DNA from: Saccharum officinarum
Lineage: Eukaryota; Streptophyta; Magnoliopsida; Poales; Poaceae
DNA: 64,000 nucleotides
Assembly: GCA_020631735.1 (NCBI GenBank)
Contig: CM036231.1
Coordinates: forward strand, 5,793,831 to 5,857,830
Direction: 5' to 3'
The notes beneath the pieces were generated by a model. That model made no database searches. It worked only from the letters and a program-made list of their open reading frames with translations, and was not told the origin of the DNA. Numbering within the stretch: the first letter of the stretch is position 1; the number at the start of each line of letters is the position of its first letter. A program made the position numbers and the translations under genes. Below are positions 22,576 through 33,899 of the stretch, one piece after another.

Positions 22576-24630
22576 TGAAACGATTTCGATTTTCCTCGAA
22601 GGGAAAATCCACAGATACGAATTATAATGTGATAGTCCACGAGGGCAAGCCATCACATTATCAATTATCAGATGATATCACAGTCATACATTGTAGAATT
22701 GCAAGTTACAATGTTTTACAACACTAGTTATTACACCTATTATATCGTATTCTAGCGGAAACACACACGTCTTCATCAGAGTCGTTGTAGCGCATCAGCA
22801 GGTGAAGGCTCCTCCACGGGTAGTCATCAGAGTTGGCGTAGAAAGTCAGCGGGCGTACACTCCATCTTCAAAACCAAACTTGAGCGTAGGAACGAGACCA
22901 TCTAATCCTTCTACTTCGTTATTACTGCAAGTCAGGAAATCTGCACACCGCCAGATGTGTGCAGGCCATGGTCAGCACCGATGAGCTTTAGTGGAAAGGA
23001 GAAAAAGGATCTGGCGATCCTAAATATTTGGATGTGGGTTTCCTATAATTCATGTTCATTAATAATTATATAATAATAGTTCATCAAGTTTTAACCCATC
23101 TCTTACACATGTTCTCCCATCCCATCACATCTCATCACCACACCACATCTTATCTCACTCTCTCATCGGCATGGACGACTCCCTCTCGTCCATGTCTCAA
23201 CGGCCAAGGCTGGATCACACACTGAAACCCAAGGAAGGTAGAAGGACTCCTCTCACTAGTCAAGTGAAGTTGTACTTAGGAAAGGTCCATAGCCGATAAG
23301 TCGTCATATGTATCGATCGATCAACCAGAAACTCTACAGAGATTTACACTACCCACAAGATCACCATCATCGACGATCCGGGTCATCTAGGCTGATAACG
23401 GGCCGCCTTCCAACTAGACATGATGCCACCCTATCACTCAGAACTAGGGCCATGTCGGAGTACCCTGTACACCGGCACGCTGAGACTATGAGACATAGTA
23501 CTTGGCCCCTCGGGTACTACGTTGTCTTAGGAGGGTGTGGGCGTTCGACGCTCATACCTCCCTACACTATCCGCTAACCTCCCGTAGTAGTGGCACCGCA
23601 CTAGAAAGTCGAACGTCCACCTTGTACCCATTTAGAGCGAATGGAAGTGTAAGGTTTCCTAAGACCCGGTCCACAGGACACATCAGTCCTTAGGGTGACT
23701 AAGCAGGATATCTTCACAAGGGGTAACCGTTTCCCGCTCGACGGGACACCCGGCACCCCGTGCCATCGTAGCACCTCCCATCCTGGGGCTTCGTCCCACG
23801 AATACACTCCACCCTAGGACCTCTCCCTGTCACATGTACCCGCCACAGGTACCTCTCTTGTGGGGAACACCTAGGTGGCACCCCCCGGCAAGACTTGCCC
23901 TCATGACTCATCGTAGATCCTGCTCGGTCGACTTGACCCTCACCACACACCCAAGACTCACGCCAAGATCTCCCCATGTTCATTACCACATTATTATCAG
24001 GTTATTGGCACCATGTGCCTTATCCCATCCCGCCTCTCACTCACCAGCATCACATCACAGATATAATGCGAGTAAGAGGAAAGCAGTAAGTAGTAAGCGA
24101 GTGTCTAGCCTATCAGTGGGTGTGCGAGGAAATAGGTTGCGACAAGGTAATGGCTCACAAGCAATCTACCATGCATCCTATCACAGTTCATTTGCATAAA
24201 AGTAAAGCACTAGCATCTATATTGTTGCATGCCTAATAGGATTCTCTAAAGATAAGGTGTTGCCATGACACCTGCGATGTCGAGGTAGTAGAGGTACAAG
24301 TCTTTGTCAGTCGGTGTAGTTGATCAGAATGGGTCTCCATCTCCCAAGCCAACTCCACTCCACGGGTTTCGCAATCCTCTGCTTCCTCCAACGGGTTCTG
24401 GTCCGATCATCGCTACCTCGCGAGAGCGTCACACAAGGCAAGAGAACAATCAATACTCTTGAAAAGTCCAAGACTCAAAAGGGCAACACTGAAAGAACAC
24501 AAGAAGACGACTTAGCCCTCTCGGCGGATGTCCGATTCCTGGGCCAAAGAACATAAGTGGTGGTTTGCTAGGCACGAGCTTAAGCCTTAGCCTAGCCAGT
24601 ACTTCCTGGGCCAATCGGGTCAACCTGTAC

Positions 24631-24640
24631 GGCTTAAATA
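24631..24640 (-). promoter_or_regulatory. TATA-like box, second copy inside the solo LTR
   Basis: Minus strand TATTTAAGCC. The surrounding 13-mer (CTATTTAAGCCGT) is identical to that at 26949-26961, about 2.3 kb upstream on the minus strand. Confidence 0.35.
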
Positions 24641-26950
24641 GAAATGGCATAGACCCTAGCTCATTCTAAGCAAACACCACAGCTTGCGGTCTTCCGATCC
24701 GGGCATCATGGAGAATGACGAGAATCGAAAGGAGCGGCTAAAGCAGTTCCAGTCTCCCTTAATTCGCACGCCATTGCAGTTGACGAGAATCAAAGGAGGG
24801 TGGAACGGGGAAGAAGAGAAGAGAGGCACACAAGAGAACACAACACATGATCCACTCGTAGGGTACCGACTATGTGCACTAAATGGCACTAGACACCCCT
24901 AAGGTTCTTAGCGGTGCGGTTGTCACCATGAGAACCTAGGGTGCACTATGGTTCATAGTGGGTACGAGCATACAAGGGTTCGGGTACAAAAACCTAAAGG
25001 AAACAACATGGAGTCACCATCCTTCGATCCACACGCCAAGATAGTCAATGATAATCGAAGCGGTAGAATCAAGAAGCAACAAAACCTCAATAAAAACCTA
25101 ACTCAACTAGACTCAAAAAGTGCACTAGGAGGTAGGGCGGGACTGTAGAAAAATTATGAACTAGTTTCATAATTTTTGGAGTCAGGATGAATATGCTATG
25201 AATTTTTGAGTGTGGCACGGAATTCTGAGAATAGATAAAAAAGAAAATGGCTAAGGAGCTGACTTTGGGCTCACGTGTTGTTGTTAGCCCAAACAAGAAA
25301 ATGAGAAGGGAGAAGAGAGGGGCCAGCGCTGGGCCGCCTGAGAAGTTGTCGCCCTAAGAGAAAGGACGAGGTGGGGGAGAGTTGATCGGGCTTTTGGTGT
25401 TGCTACTGGGCCGGGGCGCCAGACGGGTCTCGCAGGCTAGGTCGTCTTGGTCCTATCGACCAAGAAGGGAACAAGGGCACAGGCCGTTTGGCTGGCCAAG
25501 TGCTCGACGCAAGCCATGCCGGCGGCGTGCCGTGCTCAGTGTTGTACGGGCTCAAGGCCACGCGTGCACGTGTCGTGCGACGTCCAGGTCAAAGTGTTCA
25601 AGGACGGTGTGTGGTGGTGCCAGGTGACCCTGCTGGTGCTCTGTGTGGGCTAGGGTCAGGGCGAGGTTTTCAGGAGGCAGCAGGCAGGGTCGCGGTCACG
25701 GCAGCGCTCGCCTTATGGTGACCGCGGGCGTGCGGTGACAGCGGCGCGTGTTGTGCGTGCAGGGCCCAGGTGCCGAATGGGTCCGGCATCGGTTGTGGCC
25801 TGGCCGTGCTGCGTGTGTGTACGCTGCTTGCATTGAGCTGCAGCAGCATCTGTGAGTGCGCGGGGCCATGACCGCGGTGACCGGCGGTGGCCAGACGGTG
25901 TGCTCGGGCAAGGACGCGTGCGTGCGCTTGCCAACGCCGTGTGCGTGTGCTGTGGCGAGCAGAGCCGGCGTGGTGCGCTCGGCCGGGTCACGGCGTAGGG
26001 CGGTACCTTGGCCGCAAAGGCGGCGAGGCGTACGCGGTGCGACGGTGTAGTGCAGGTGTTCGTGGTCAAGTGTGTGCCTGCGCGACCCGTGCTGGACGGT
26101 GCGCGGCTGAGGCTCGTGAGGGTTTGGCACGGTATGTTCGCGGTGAGTGCGCGATGTGCCTGTGATAGTGTTGGGGCTATCGCGCAGGAACACACGTCCG
26201 CAACCACGGTGACCGCAACAACGGCTCGACGGCCGGACAAGGAACGGCGGCGCGAAGGCCGGGCAGGCACTAAAGGTCACGACCAAGAAAAAGGGAGCGG
26301 CTTTCGACTGGGAGCCCACCAGAGGGCTCGTCGGCGGCGGAACGCGTGATGCCGGTAGGGTCCGGTGCGGTCCGGTAGCCGCGTGCATCTCCCGGTCAGT
26401 GGCGCAGGAGGGCTGCAGCTTCCCGACGGCCTGCGGGCGGTTGTAGTCGCGCAGGTCAGGGAAACGGCTCCGGTCGTTCGCGATGACGCGCGTCCCGGGC
26501 GAACACGGAGCGGTGCCAGGGACGACACCGAGGCACAGCTCGAGGACTGGCTCGGTGTCGCGGCTGGTCCGTCGCGAGGAAGGTCCGCGGCAGGAGGCGC
26601 TCCACGCGTGTGGGCGGACGTGCGGTCCTAGCTCGCCGTCGCGGAGCACAGCAGGAGCCGGAGGCCGGGTCACGACACAGGGTGGCTCGAGGACGGGGTG
26701 GTCGTGGTGCGCCCCCGTCGTTCGTGCGAGGGCACGACGGGTTGCCGGCATGGATGCGGTGGAGCAACGCCAGGGGTGACGCCGAGGCGCGAGCTCGCGG
26801 TGGAGACGCGGGGGCGGGGAATGCGGTGCCCGGGAGCGGAAGAACGCCGTGGCGCGCTGGTGGCGCGGAGGAAGGGAGAGCGTGGCAAGGAGGGAAGGAA
26901 GAGCTGTGCCGGTGGCCGAGGAGAGATGAGCGAGGGGCGCCGTGGGGCAC

Positions 26951-26960
26951 GGCTTAAATA
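26951..26960 (-). promoter_or_regulatory. probable LTR TATA box
   Basis: Minus strand CTATTTAAGCCGTGCCCC inside very GC-rich DNA, about 1.5 kb from the LTR start. This is the usual place for the U3/R border of a long LTR. Confidence 0.5.
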
Positions 26961-28487
26961 GCCTGCTTCTAGGGTCGCAAGGGCGAGACGGGCGGCGGAG
27001 ATCCTCGGCGTTCGTGCGTCCAGACGCCTGGCGAGCATCTGAATAACTCCGCTTGGGAACTTCGAGAGGGCCAAGCCGAGGCGTCAGTCAAGGGCGCGGC
27101 TCAGGCGGGCCGTGCTGGCGTAGTGGCGTCCTCGTCCTCATCTTTCCCCCCCTCTCGACGCTGATGAGTGGGCCCGCTTGGGAGTTACAGGGGCATGCAG
27201 AGTGGCGGTATCCGAGGGAGAGCAGGCGTCCGCGGTGCTTCTGCGTCGCGCGTACGCGAGGAGAGAGCGCGGCTCCGTCCGCTCGTGAAGGCCAGCGAAG
27301 GGGGCTGGCCGGCCTCGGCGGCTTGGGCCAGGAGGGAAATGGAGTAGGCCTGCTCGGCAGAAAAAGGAGAGCGGCTGCTTTGCTACGCACTGCTCACGTG
27401 AGGCCAGGAAGGAAAACTGGCCACGGCTGCTGCTGCTTGCGCTGGGCCAGTCGTTCTCATCGGCATGACCAGCATAGAGGAAAGGAGATGCGTCAAGCTG
27501 TAGCCAGGCTGTTGCTACGGTTGGGGCCTGGCCAAGGATGATAAAGGTGAATGCAATGCCGTGCATGCATGACTAGCTAAGTAGGTGGTTCACGTACAAG
27601 CAAACAAGCACAGGAGCTTGCAGCTTGATGTTACACCACGTGCACGTACAAGGAGATTAGGAGATGGAAATTAGGAAGGAGAGGGTGAGCTGCACGGGTG
27701 GGTTGGATCGGGAGAGAGAAAAGGGATAGGAAATGTTCCTCTTATAATTTAGGAATATTTGAAAGGTGATCAAGGGAAGTTTACGAGGAATTAGACTAGA
27801 GATTGAGCAACGTGGAAAAGATCTCTTCCTTCTACGATTCTTATGAATTTAGGTCACGGTACATATACACGTATGTATACGTACACATAGTGTGGCTTAG
27901 TACGTGGTCTGGAGGTTTCTGCTTAGAGAACTCAAAGGCTCACGTGATTTAGCGAAACAAGGCACACGTGCATAACATGAAATTTGAGAGAGATTTAAAA
28001 GAGGGAAACAGGGATTGGCCCAAGAGAAGGAATGGGTCTTTCCATTATATTTTTAAGGCGCTTGAGATGGAGTCCGAAAAGGAAAATTGAGGGAAAAATT
28101 CGGTAAGGATTTCAGGATGGAATTAAAAGGATATTTGGGAGGAATCTGAAGGAAGTGAGTAACATATGGAGAAGGACTCTTCCTTCCATGATTCTTTAAG
28201 AAATTGGGTCATTGAGTTTTGAAAGAGATGCAACAGGAATTTCGATAAGTTCCAATGGGAATAAGAGGAGTTGCTACGGACCTGTGTACTCCGGCACCGA
28301 CAAGACTCAAATACAAAACCCACATAAGAGCGCAAGCACTCTCCTACACACAAATCTAGATGTTTTGCAATGTCTTGTTAGCGAGTTAGTCTCGGTTAGA
28401 CCTAGGAGCTACATGCTTCACACGATTACAGGATTTTTTTTTAAAAAAGTTCGTATTTTTGGTTTCCTAAAAAAAAGGGATGTTACA

Positions 28488-28492
28488 CACAT
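28488..28492. repeat. target-site duplication CACAT, right
   Basis: Matches 22571-22575. Confidence 0.75.
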
Positions 28493-28501
28493 GCATATAA
28501 T

Positions 28502-28728
28502 TAGGGATGAAAACGGAACAGAAATATTCCGAATTGACCGTTTTCGTTTTCTATATTATGAACCGTTTTTTAACATAAAAAATTATCAGTTTCAATTGGT
28601 TTCACAATCATTTTCGATCATTTTTTGTACTCTTTAATTGCTAAATATAGAAATATCCCGAACCGACCGTTTTCGTTTTTCTATATCGTAAGTCCGTTTT
28701 CGACCATTTCCGACCGTTTTCATCCTTA
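28502..28728. mobile_element. hAT-type MITE, 227 bp
   Basis: Terminal inverted repeats TAGGGATGAAAACGG and CCGTTTTCATCCTTA (14 of 15), flanked by the perfect 8-bp duplication CATATAAT (28494-28501 and 28729-28736). Eight-base duplications are typical of hAT transposons. The interior is non-coding, rich in CGAAAACGG/CCGTTTTCG. Confidence 0.9.
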
Positions 28729-28924
28729 CATATAATAGTTCATTACAAAGGTTCACTGAAATTATTCATCCATAATAGGACATAGTACTTATAGCACATA
28801 GGTATACGACGGATTAATAAGTTTCCATGCATCTTAGGTTACTACAGGCTATATGTAAAACCTAGTTCATATCCATGTTCATCATCCACTGATCAATCAG
28901 AAAATCTCCCTCTTGATCACCAGC

Positions 28925-30068
28925 CTAGGTTGTCTTGCTGTCATTCCTCTCCATCACTGGAGCAACATGAGAACCACTAGCCCACATCTGTTGTTGTTGG
29001 CCTACAGCTAAGGTAGCAGCCAAGCTATTATTGCTATTTGCCTGGTCAGAATGGTACAAGGATGGTAAATGAATATGTTGGTCCAGGTTGTTCATGGTGG
29101 TGAGATGGCCACTAGTGCCATTGTGTTTTGGGTTGTAGGTGCCGCCGTTGAAGGTGAGCCCCTCCAAACTAGAAGCATTATTTTGCAGCCAAGGCTCAAC
29201 ATCGTAGATACCAATGTCATTGATGCTGCAACGTTGTTTCTTGGTGGCGTCCATCCTACGGAAGTACTTCTGGGCATGGCTGGAAACTTGCATCGGTGTC
29301 CTAGTGGTAACAAAGTACCTAGAGATATTTTTCCAGTCGCCGCGGCCAAACACAAGTAGGCCATGGAGAAACTTCCTACAATGAGTTAGGTTCATGTTAA
29401 AACAGTGATATATGAACACAAATCACATGTCTATACTCTCAATACCCTTGTTAAAAAAGATCTCAACGCATGCCTAATGATAATCAATAACCCACATGGC
29501 ATTCATAGAATATGTACTAAATATAATTCACACAAGGATATGCAAATCATTTGAAAAAATAGTGTGACCTAAATAAAAACATCAAAACTCAAATGTGTGT
29601 GAAATGACTTGATAACATATAGAAAATTATTGACCTGTGCTCATCCTTTGTCCAAAACTTCACAGGGCACTGCCTCTTTGTCTGTGGAGCGAGTTGCCTA
29701 CACGGAGCACCCTCCGCCTTCCTCTTGGCCCTACTCTCCTCTACCAGATAACCACCCAACATGTCCATGCTTTCCATGGCTGGAACATTCAATGGCATCT
29801 CAAAATTTTCATGAACAAGACTACTACTCGATGTTGCATGTTGGTCATTGCTCAACATCGTGTGCAACATCTCCACCATGAGATCAACATACAAGTTGAT
29901 TACCTGATGCTTTCCCTTTGTGGGAAACCTTGCTTGGAGAACGTCCACAATGCCAGTGTGCTTTGTGTACATGTTGTAGGCATAATTGTTGTTGGAGTTG
30001 TGGCTAGCTATGAGATCTTTCGCCATCATGATCTCGGAGGCATTCCACTCTCCAGAATTGGGATCCAT
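28925..30068 (-). CDS. MYB-related (SHAQKYF) transcription factor, two exons
   Basis: Exon 1 30068-29635 and exon 2 29375-28925 give 294 residues. The donor is CACAG|GTCAAT and the acceptor TTGTAG|GAAG; the join restores the MYB domain across the intron. The DNA-binding SANT/MYB repeat spans about 137-186 (W139, W159) and ends in the SHAQKYF signature at 177-183, placing it with plant DIVARICATA/MYBS-type factors. The N-terminal 10-70 looks like a diverged first MYB-like repeat (WNASE...[15 protein letters not shown]). A basic cluster RAKRKAEG lies near 113-120. The C-terminus is Asn/Gln-rich, as in activation regions. No stops or shifts; start at the first ATG after a TATA box. Nuclear regulator; target genes unknown. 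Confidence 0.9.
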
Positions 30069-30154
30069 GGTGTTTCAATACTACACACGACAGATGTTAG
30101 TATGAACCAAGATGAGGGATATTGGGATAGGGAGAACAAAAAGGACAAGGTCAT

Positions 30155-30164
30155 GTATTTATAG
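30155..30164 (-). promoter_or_regulatory. TATA box of the MYB-related gene
   Basis: Minus strand CTATAAATAC, about 90 bases upstream of the ATG at 30068. It is the best TATA match in the flank. Confidence 0.65.
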
Positions 30165-30168
30165 GCCT

Positions 30169-31477
30169 TGTGGTGAATCTTTGTGTGCTGGTTTTTATTA
30201 ATTGACCAACTATGGTATCGAGCAGCAATAGTTTTTAAAAAATAAAGTCAAATATATTGAGTCATAAATATATATTTATTTGTTAATGTACATAATAATT
30301 TATATAGTTAGGAATACTGCTTGTCAAGATAGCACTCCTATCTCGTAGATCTCATATCAAACCACTTTGGTCAAGCAAATGAGGTGTCAAGCGACATGCT
30401 TATACACCCACATACATAACCGTTGATGTGGTCATGCATGGGCATACCACCACCACCACTGATCTCAAGCACACAATACGGTAGGATACTGGCGACTGAT
30501 TTGACTACTATTGGTTGACTCTGTCTTCAACAGTGAATTCTCATGATTGTGACACCACTGATCTATATCCATGAGTTGCCACTACATAAATGATCATGAA
30601 CATTTCGAATCTTCTATGTAAATATACATATATTTCCTCTTGATACGACACGATACAGTAGGATACTAGCGACTGATTTGACTACCATTGGTTGACTCTG
30701 TCTTCAGCAGTGAATTCTCATGATTGTGACACCACTAATCTATATCTATGAGTTGCCACTACATAAATGATCATGAACAATTCGAATCTTCTATATAAAT
30801 ATACATATATTTCCTCATGATACGACACTCAACAGTTTTATACCATATTCATGTGTAAAATGAGCATGGAAGGAAATTAATTTTTTATAATAGCTAGTTA
30901 TATACATTGCATGGATACCAAGTAAATGCATTATTGTACTATAAGTTGACTTGTTTCTTTTGTCAATCATTGATTAGTGAAAATATTGTACATTAAGCTG
31001 AAAAATGGAGAATATGTGTAGTATAAAAATACCTGAGAAACATCCCAAGCCAAAGAAAACTAGAACTAGGTCTTCTATTGGCTATTGTGTTGCCATGGCA
31101 TGATGCCAATGTTTGTTTTAGACCAAGCAAAGTGTTATCTCCAGGATCCCAACATATGCACTAGCTTGCAACAAAACTATAGAAATACAAAAAGGATATA
31201 AGATCATATAACGCTCCATGAATCTACCTTGAATTAGACTTGGCTTCAATCAAGGGGAAAGAAAAGCAAATAGGTGAGCTCAGAAACAACAGTGGGAAAA
31301 CTATGGAAACCCTATAATATTTAAAATAGCTTTTTCAATCTTTTCTTTGGTTTTCAATACACTTTGGTATATTTATCCATGTTAAAAATTTAATTAAAAA
31401 ATTGCATTTAGAATAATTAATGTGCTAAAATGGTAAGCATATAATCAATGGTACCTAGAATAATGATATCTAGAATA
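30169..31477. other. upstream region of the MYB gene, A/T-rich
   Basis: No ORF of note. It holds the 177-bp tandem duplication listed separately; the rest is A/T-rich without a transposon end that I can place. Confidence 0.5.
30472..30828. repeat. tandem duplication, two copies of about 177 bp
   Basis: The block starting TAGGATACTGGCGACTGATTT at 30482 repeats from 30659 with roughly ten single-base differences, and both copies end TTTCCTC.TGATACGACAC. It lies about 400-760 bp upstream of the MYB start codon. Each copy contains TTGACT/GTTGACT, a W-box-like core. Confidence 0.9.
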
Positions 31478-32462
31478 CTCCCGGTGAAATTCTACAACGA
31501 TATCCGTGCACTTGCTGATTAAAACATGTGAATGTTAAGAATACAACAAGCATTTCTGGTGCCGTAGCCAGGGAAGGCATTGTATATAAAGTTTTGATTT
31601 ATTTCTACTTAGGACTATAACCATAATTATTCATCACTACTCTGGCAGGCTTCTCCACCACTAATCTTATGTCGGTTTGCTTCAAGGGCCGAGATGGAGT
31701 GGCCTTGGATCCATGGGTCCATTATCATAGACTTGGAGGCCTCCAACCAACCTTGGAACCGCCTTATCGACCAAATCTTAGCACGTGCCGTCCTAGTAAC
31801 CGACATTGAGGAGCAACCACGACGCTGCAATCAAGAGGCGGTGCATCCTAGGGTTGACCGACGCCCCTTGGCGTCGCCCGGCGCCCAAGGCACCTCCCAC
31901 CACCTCATTTTCTACCTAAAATACCCCCACTGCATCTCCTCACTATAAAAGAGATGGAGCTCAGTGGAGAAGTGCCCCATTCAATTCTAAGCTCTCTAAG
32001 CTTCTCCAAGCTCTCTAGCTTACCGTAACTCTAGAGTAGTAGTTTAGTAGTGGAAGTAGAGCAAGAGAGGAGCTTCCTCGGAGTCTGGAAGAGTCTTCTA
32101 GGTCTGATATAGCTCCTTTGTAATTCTTTCATTTAACATTTACTTTATTCAGTACTTTACTTTTAGCACTTTATTTAGTATTATTGCTTTGCTTAGTTCA
32201 AGTTCTAGTTCATTATTGTTCATCATTAGTGAGCTTAGGTGCTTGCTCTCGGCATTAGTATCATAGGTTATCTTTTGTTTAGTAGTCATTCATTAGTACC
32301 GGTTCCACCGTCTGCTTAGGGTGCTTTGATCTTATTTCATCGGAGCTCGGATCGAAGTAGTAAGCTTATAGATTAAGCGAGGTGCTTAGGCTATAAATTA
32401 CATGTGGATATGGCTAGGCCTCTAGATTGATTGTGGTAGTTGGCAAGTGGTCATAGCCCTGT
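31478..32462. mobile_element. old LTR-retrotransposon fragment, left part (split by copia B)
   Basis: Contains TGGTGCCGTAGCCAGGGA at 31557-31574, close to the tRNA-Asp-type primer site TGGCGCCGTTGCCGGGGA used by Athila-like gypsy elements. A promoter-like block with TATAAAA is at 31944-31950. The sequence CCGGTGAAATTCTACAACGATA (about 31483) resembles CCGAGCGAAATGCTACGCGATA on the far side of element B (43592). No coding domain survives. Extent and family are uncertain. Confidence 0.5.
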
Positions 32463-33380
32463 TGTAAGGTCCTAGATGGCTAGAGGGGGGTGAATAGCCT
32501 ATAAAAATTTCTACAAGAAACACTAAGCAAACTAGTTAGAACAACAAACGGCGCAAAGCGAGTTTTGCTTAGCCTATGGTTGTGATGCAAGCCTCCTATC
32601 CACAAGTCTAGTAGATTATAATCTCTAGTTCACAAAAGGGCTATGTCACTAAACTTATACTAGTGAGCAAGCTAACAACACTAGCAAAGGCTACCACTAG
32701 AGCTACACAAGATAACTTAGTAAAAGTAAATGCAAGAGATAGGATTATGAATCTTATACCGATGGTGGAGTGAAGATGTTGTCAATCACCAAGATGATAT
32801 ACAATCAATCAATATTGACAACAACACAATATGAAGACCAATCACCGGGAGACAAGAGACATAATATTTTTGTTCACCCGGTGTTCACTTGTGCACCGAC
32901 AAGCTACGTCACCGGTTGTGTCGACCAACACTTAGATGGTTCCTCGGTGTGACCCTCAAGTCACTTGCCCCTCAAGGCACGCCCCGCAAGGCACCGCAAG
33001 ACACCACTCTCAAGTGAGGTAACTCAATGACACGCGCAATGTAATAGAGTTGCTTTTGGTGTCCCGCCGAGGAAAGCACAAGAACCTCTTACAATCAACC
33101 GGAGGTGGCCAAGAACAATCACCTTTCCTTGCCAACGCCTTCAACAATCTCCAAGCCGGCTAGGAGCGGTACTCTCCAAGAGTAACAAGAAATCCACCGG
33201 CTATACCACTCACAAGTGCCACTAGATGCCCTCAAGCTATGCAATGCACTTTGGGATCACTCAATCTCACTTTTGATTTGCAATCAAGCAAGAGAGATGA
33301 GTGGGAGGAGATGCTCTAGCTCAAAGGATGCACAAGAATGTTAGAAATCACGAGAGACCTCCCCAAGGGCCGGCCAACAA

Positions 33381-33390
33381 GTATTTATAA
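33381..33390 (-). promoter_or_regulatory. TATA box in 3' LTR of copia B
   Basis: Minus strand TTATAAATAC. The palindromic array begins 51 bp upstream on the same strand. The 5' LTR has the identical box at 42070-42079. Confidence 0.65.
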
Positions 33391-33440
33391 GCATCCCATC
33401 CAAATAGAGCCATTATACCCCTTCACTGGGTTTTTCGGGA

Positions 33441-33899
33441 TGACCGGACGCGCTCAACCGCGTCCGATCCTCCAACGGTCACTGCGCTAACGGTCAAATC
33501 CCATGACCGGACGCGCCTCTCAAGACGATCGGATGCGCCGGTCCCGAGTGACCGGACGCGCTCCAGTCAACGACCGGACGCGCCGATCGCACAGCACCGC
33601 GCGCCCGCGAAGTAACGACCGGACGCGGCCCTCGCAACGACCGGACGCGACAGTGCCCGCGTCCGGTTTGAGTCCAGTAAGCTCCCTCAACGATCGGACG
33701 CGTCCGATCATGTGTGACCGGACGCACCTCGCGTCCGATCGTCCTCGTGAACCACAGTTCCCTCTGGGCGACTGACCGGACGCGCCGGTCCCGCGAGTGA
33801 CCGGATGCGCCAGTTGCAAACCCTAGCACCCGCGCCTGTGCTGTACTGATCGGACGCGTCTGGTCATACCATGACCGCGTCCGGTGCAGCGTCCGGTCA
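33441..33899. repeat. GACCGGACGCG array in 3' LTR of copia B
   Basis: About 459 bp with well over a dozen copies of (T)GACCGGACGCG or CGCGTCCGGTC, spaced irregularly and in both orientations, with TGATCGGACGCG variants. Confidence 0.9.

Larger units (their letters stand above)
22576..28487 (-). mobile_element. giant solo LTR (about 5.9 kb) of a gypsy/LARD-type element
   Basis: On the minus strand it begins TGTAACATCCC at 28487 and ends AATCGTTTCA at 22576, i.e. TG..CA ends flanked by CACAT on both sides. Neither terminus reappears inside, and no gag, protease, RT or integrase can be read, so one LTR rather than two LTRs plus interior is the simplest reading. The GC-rich part (about 25350-27500) carries long open frames, for example 25696-26751 minus (351 codons). 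They are Arg/Pro/Thr-rich, overlap open frames on the other strand and match no family I know; I treat them as non-coding. The start sequence resembles the TGTAACACCCC of the gypsy LTR at 10441. Confidence 0.65.

Noticed and set aside
23308..24199. Several plus-strand ORFs of 60-120 codons
   Set aside because: Inside the giant LTR-like unit, no recognisable protein, many overlapping frames.
33441..33899. Palindromic repeat array as a CRISPR array
   Set aside because: Units and spacing are irregular, in both orientations, inside plant LTRs; no cas genes and a eukaryotic context.
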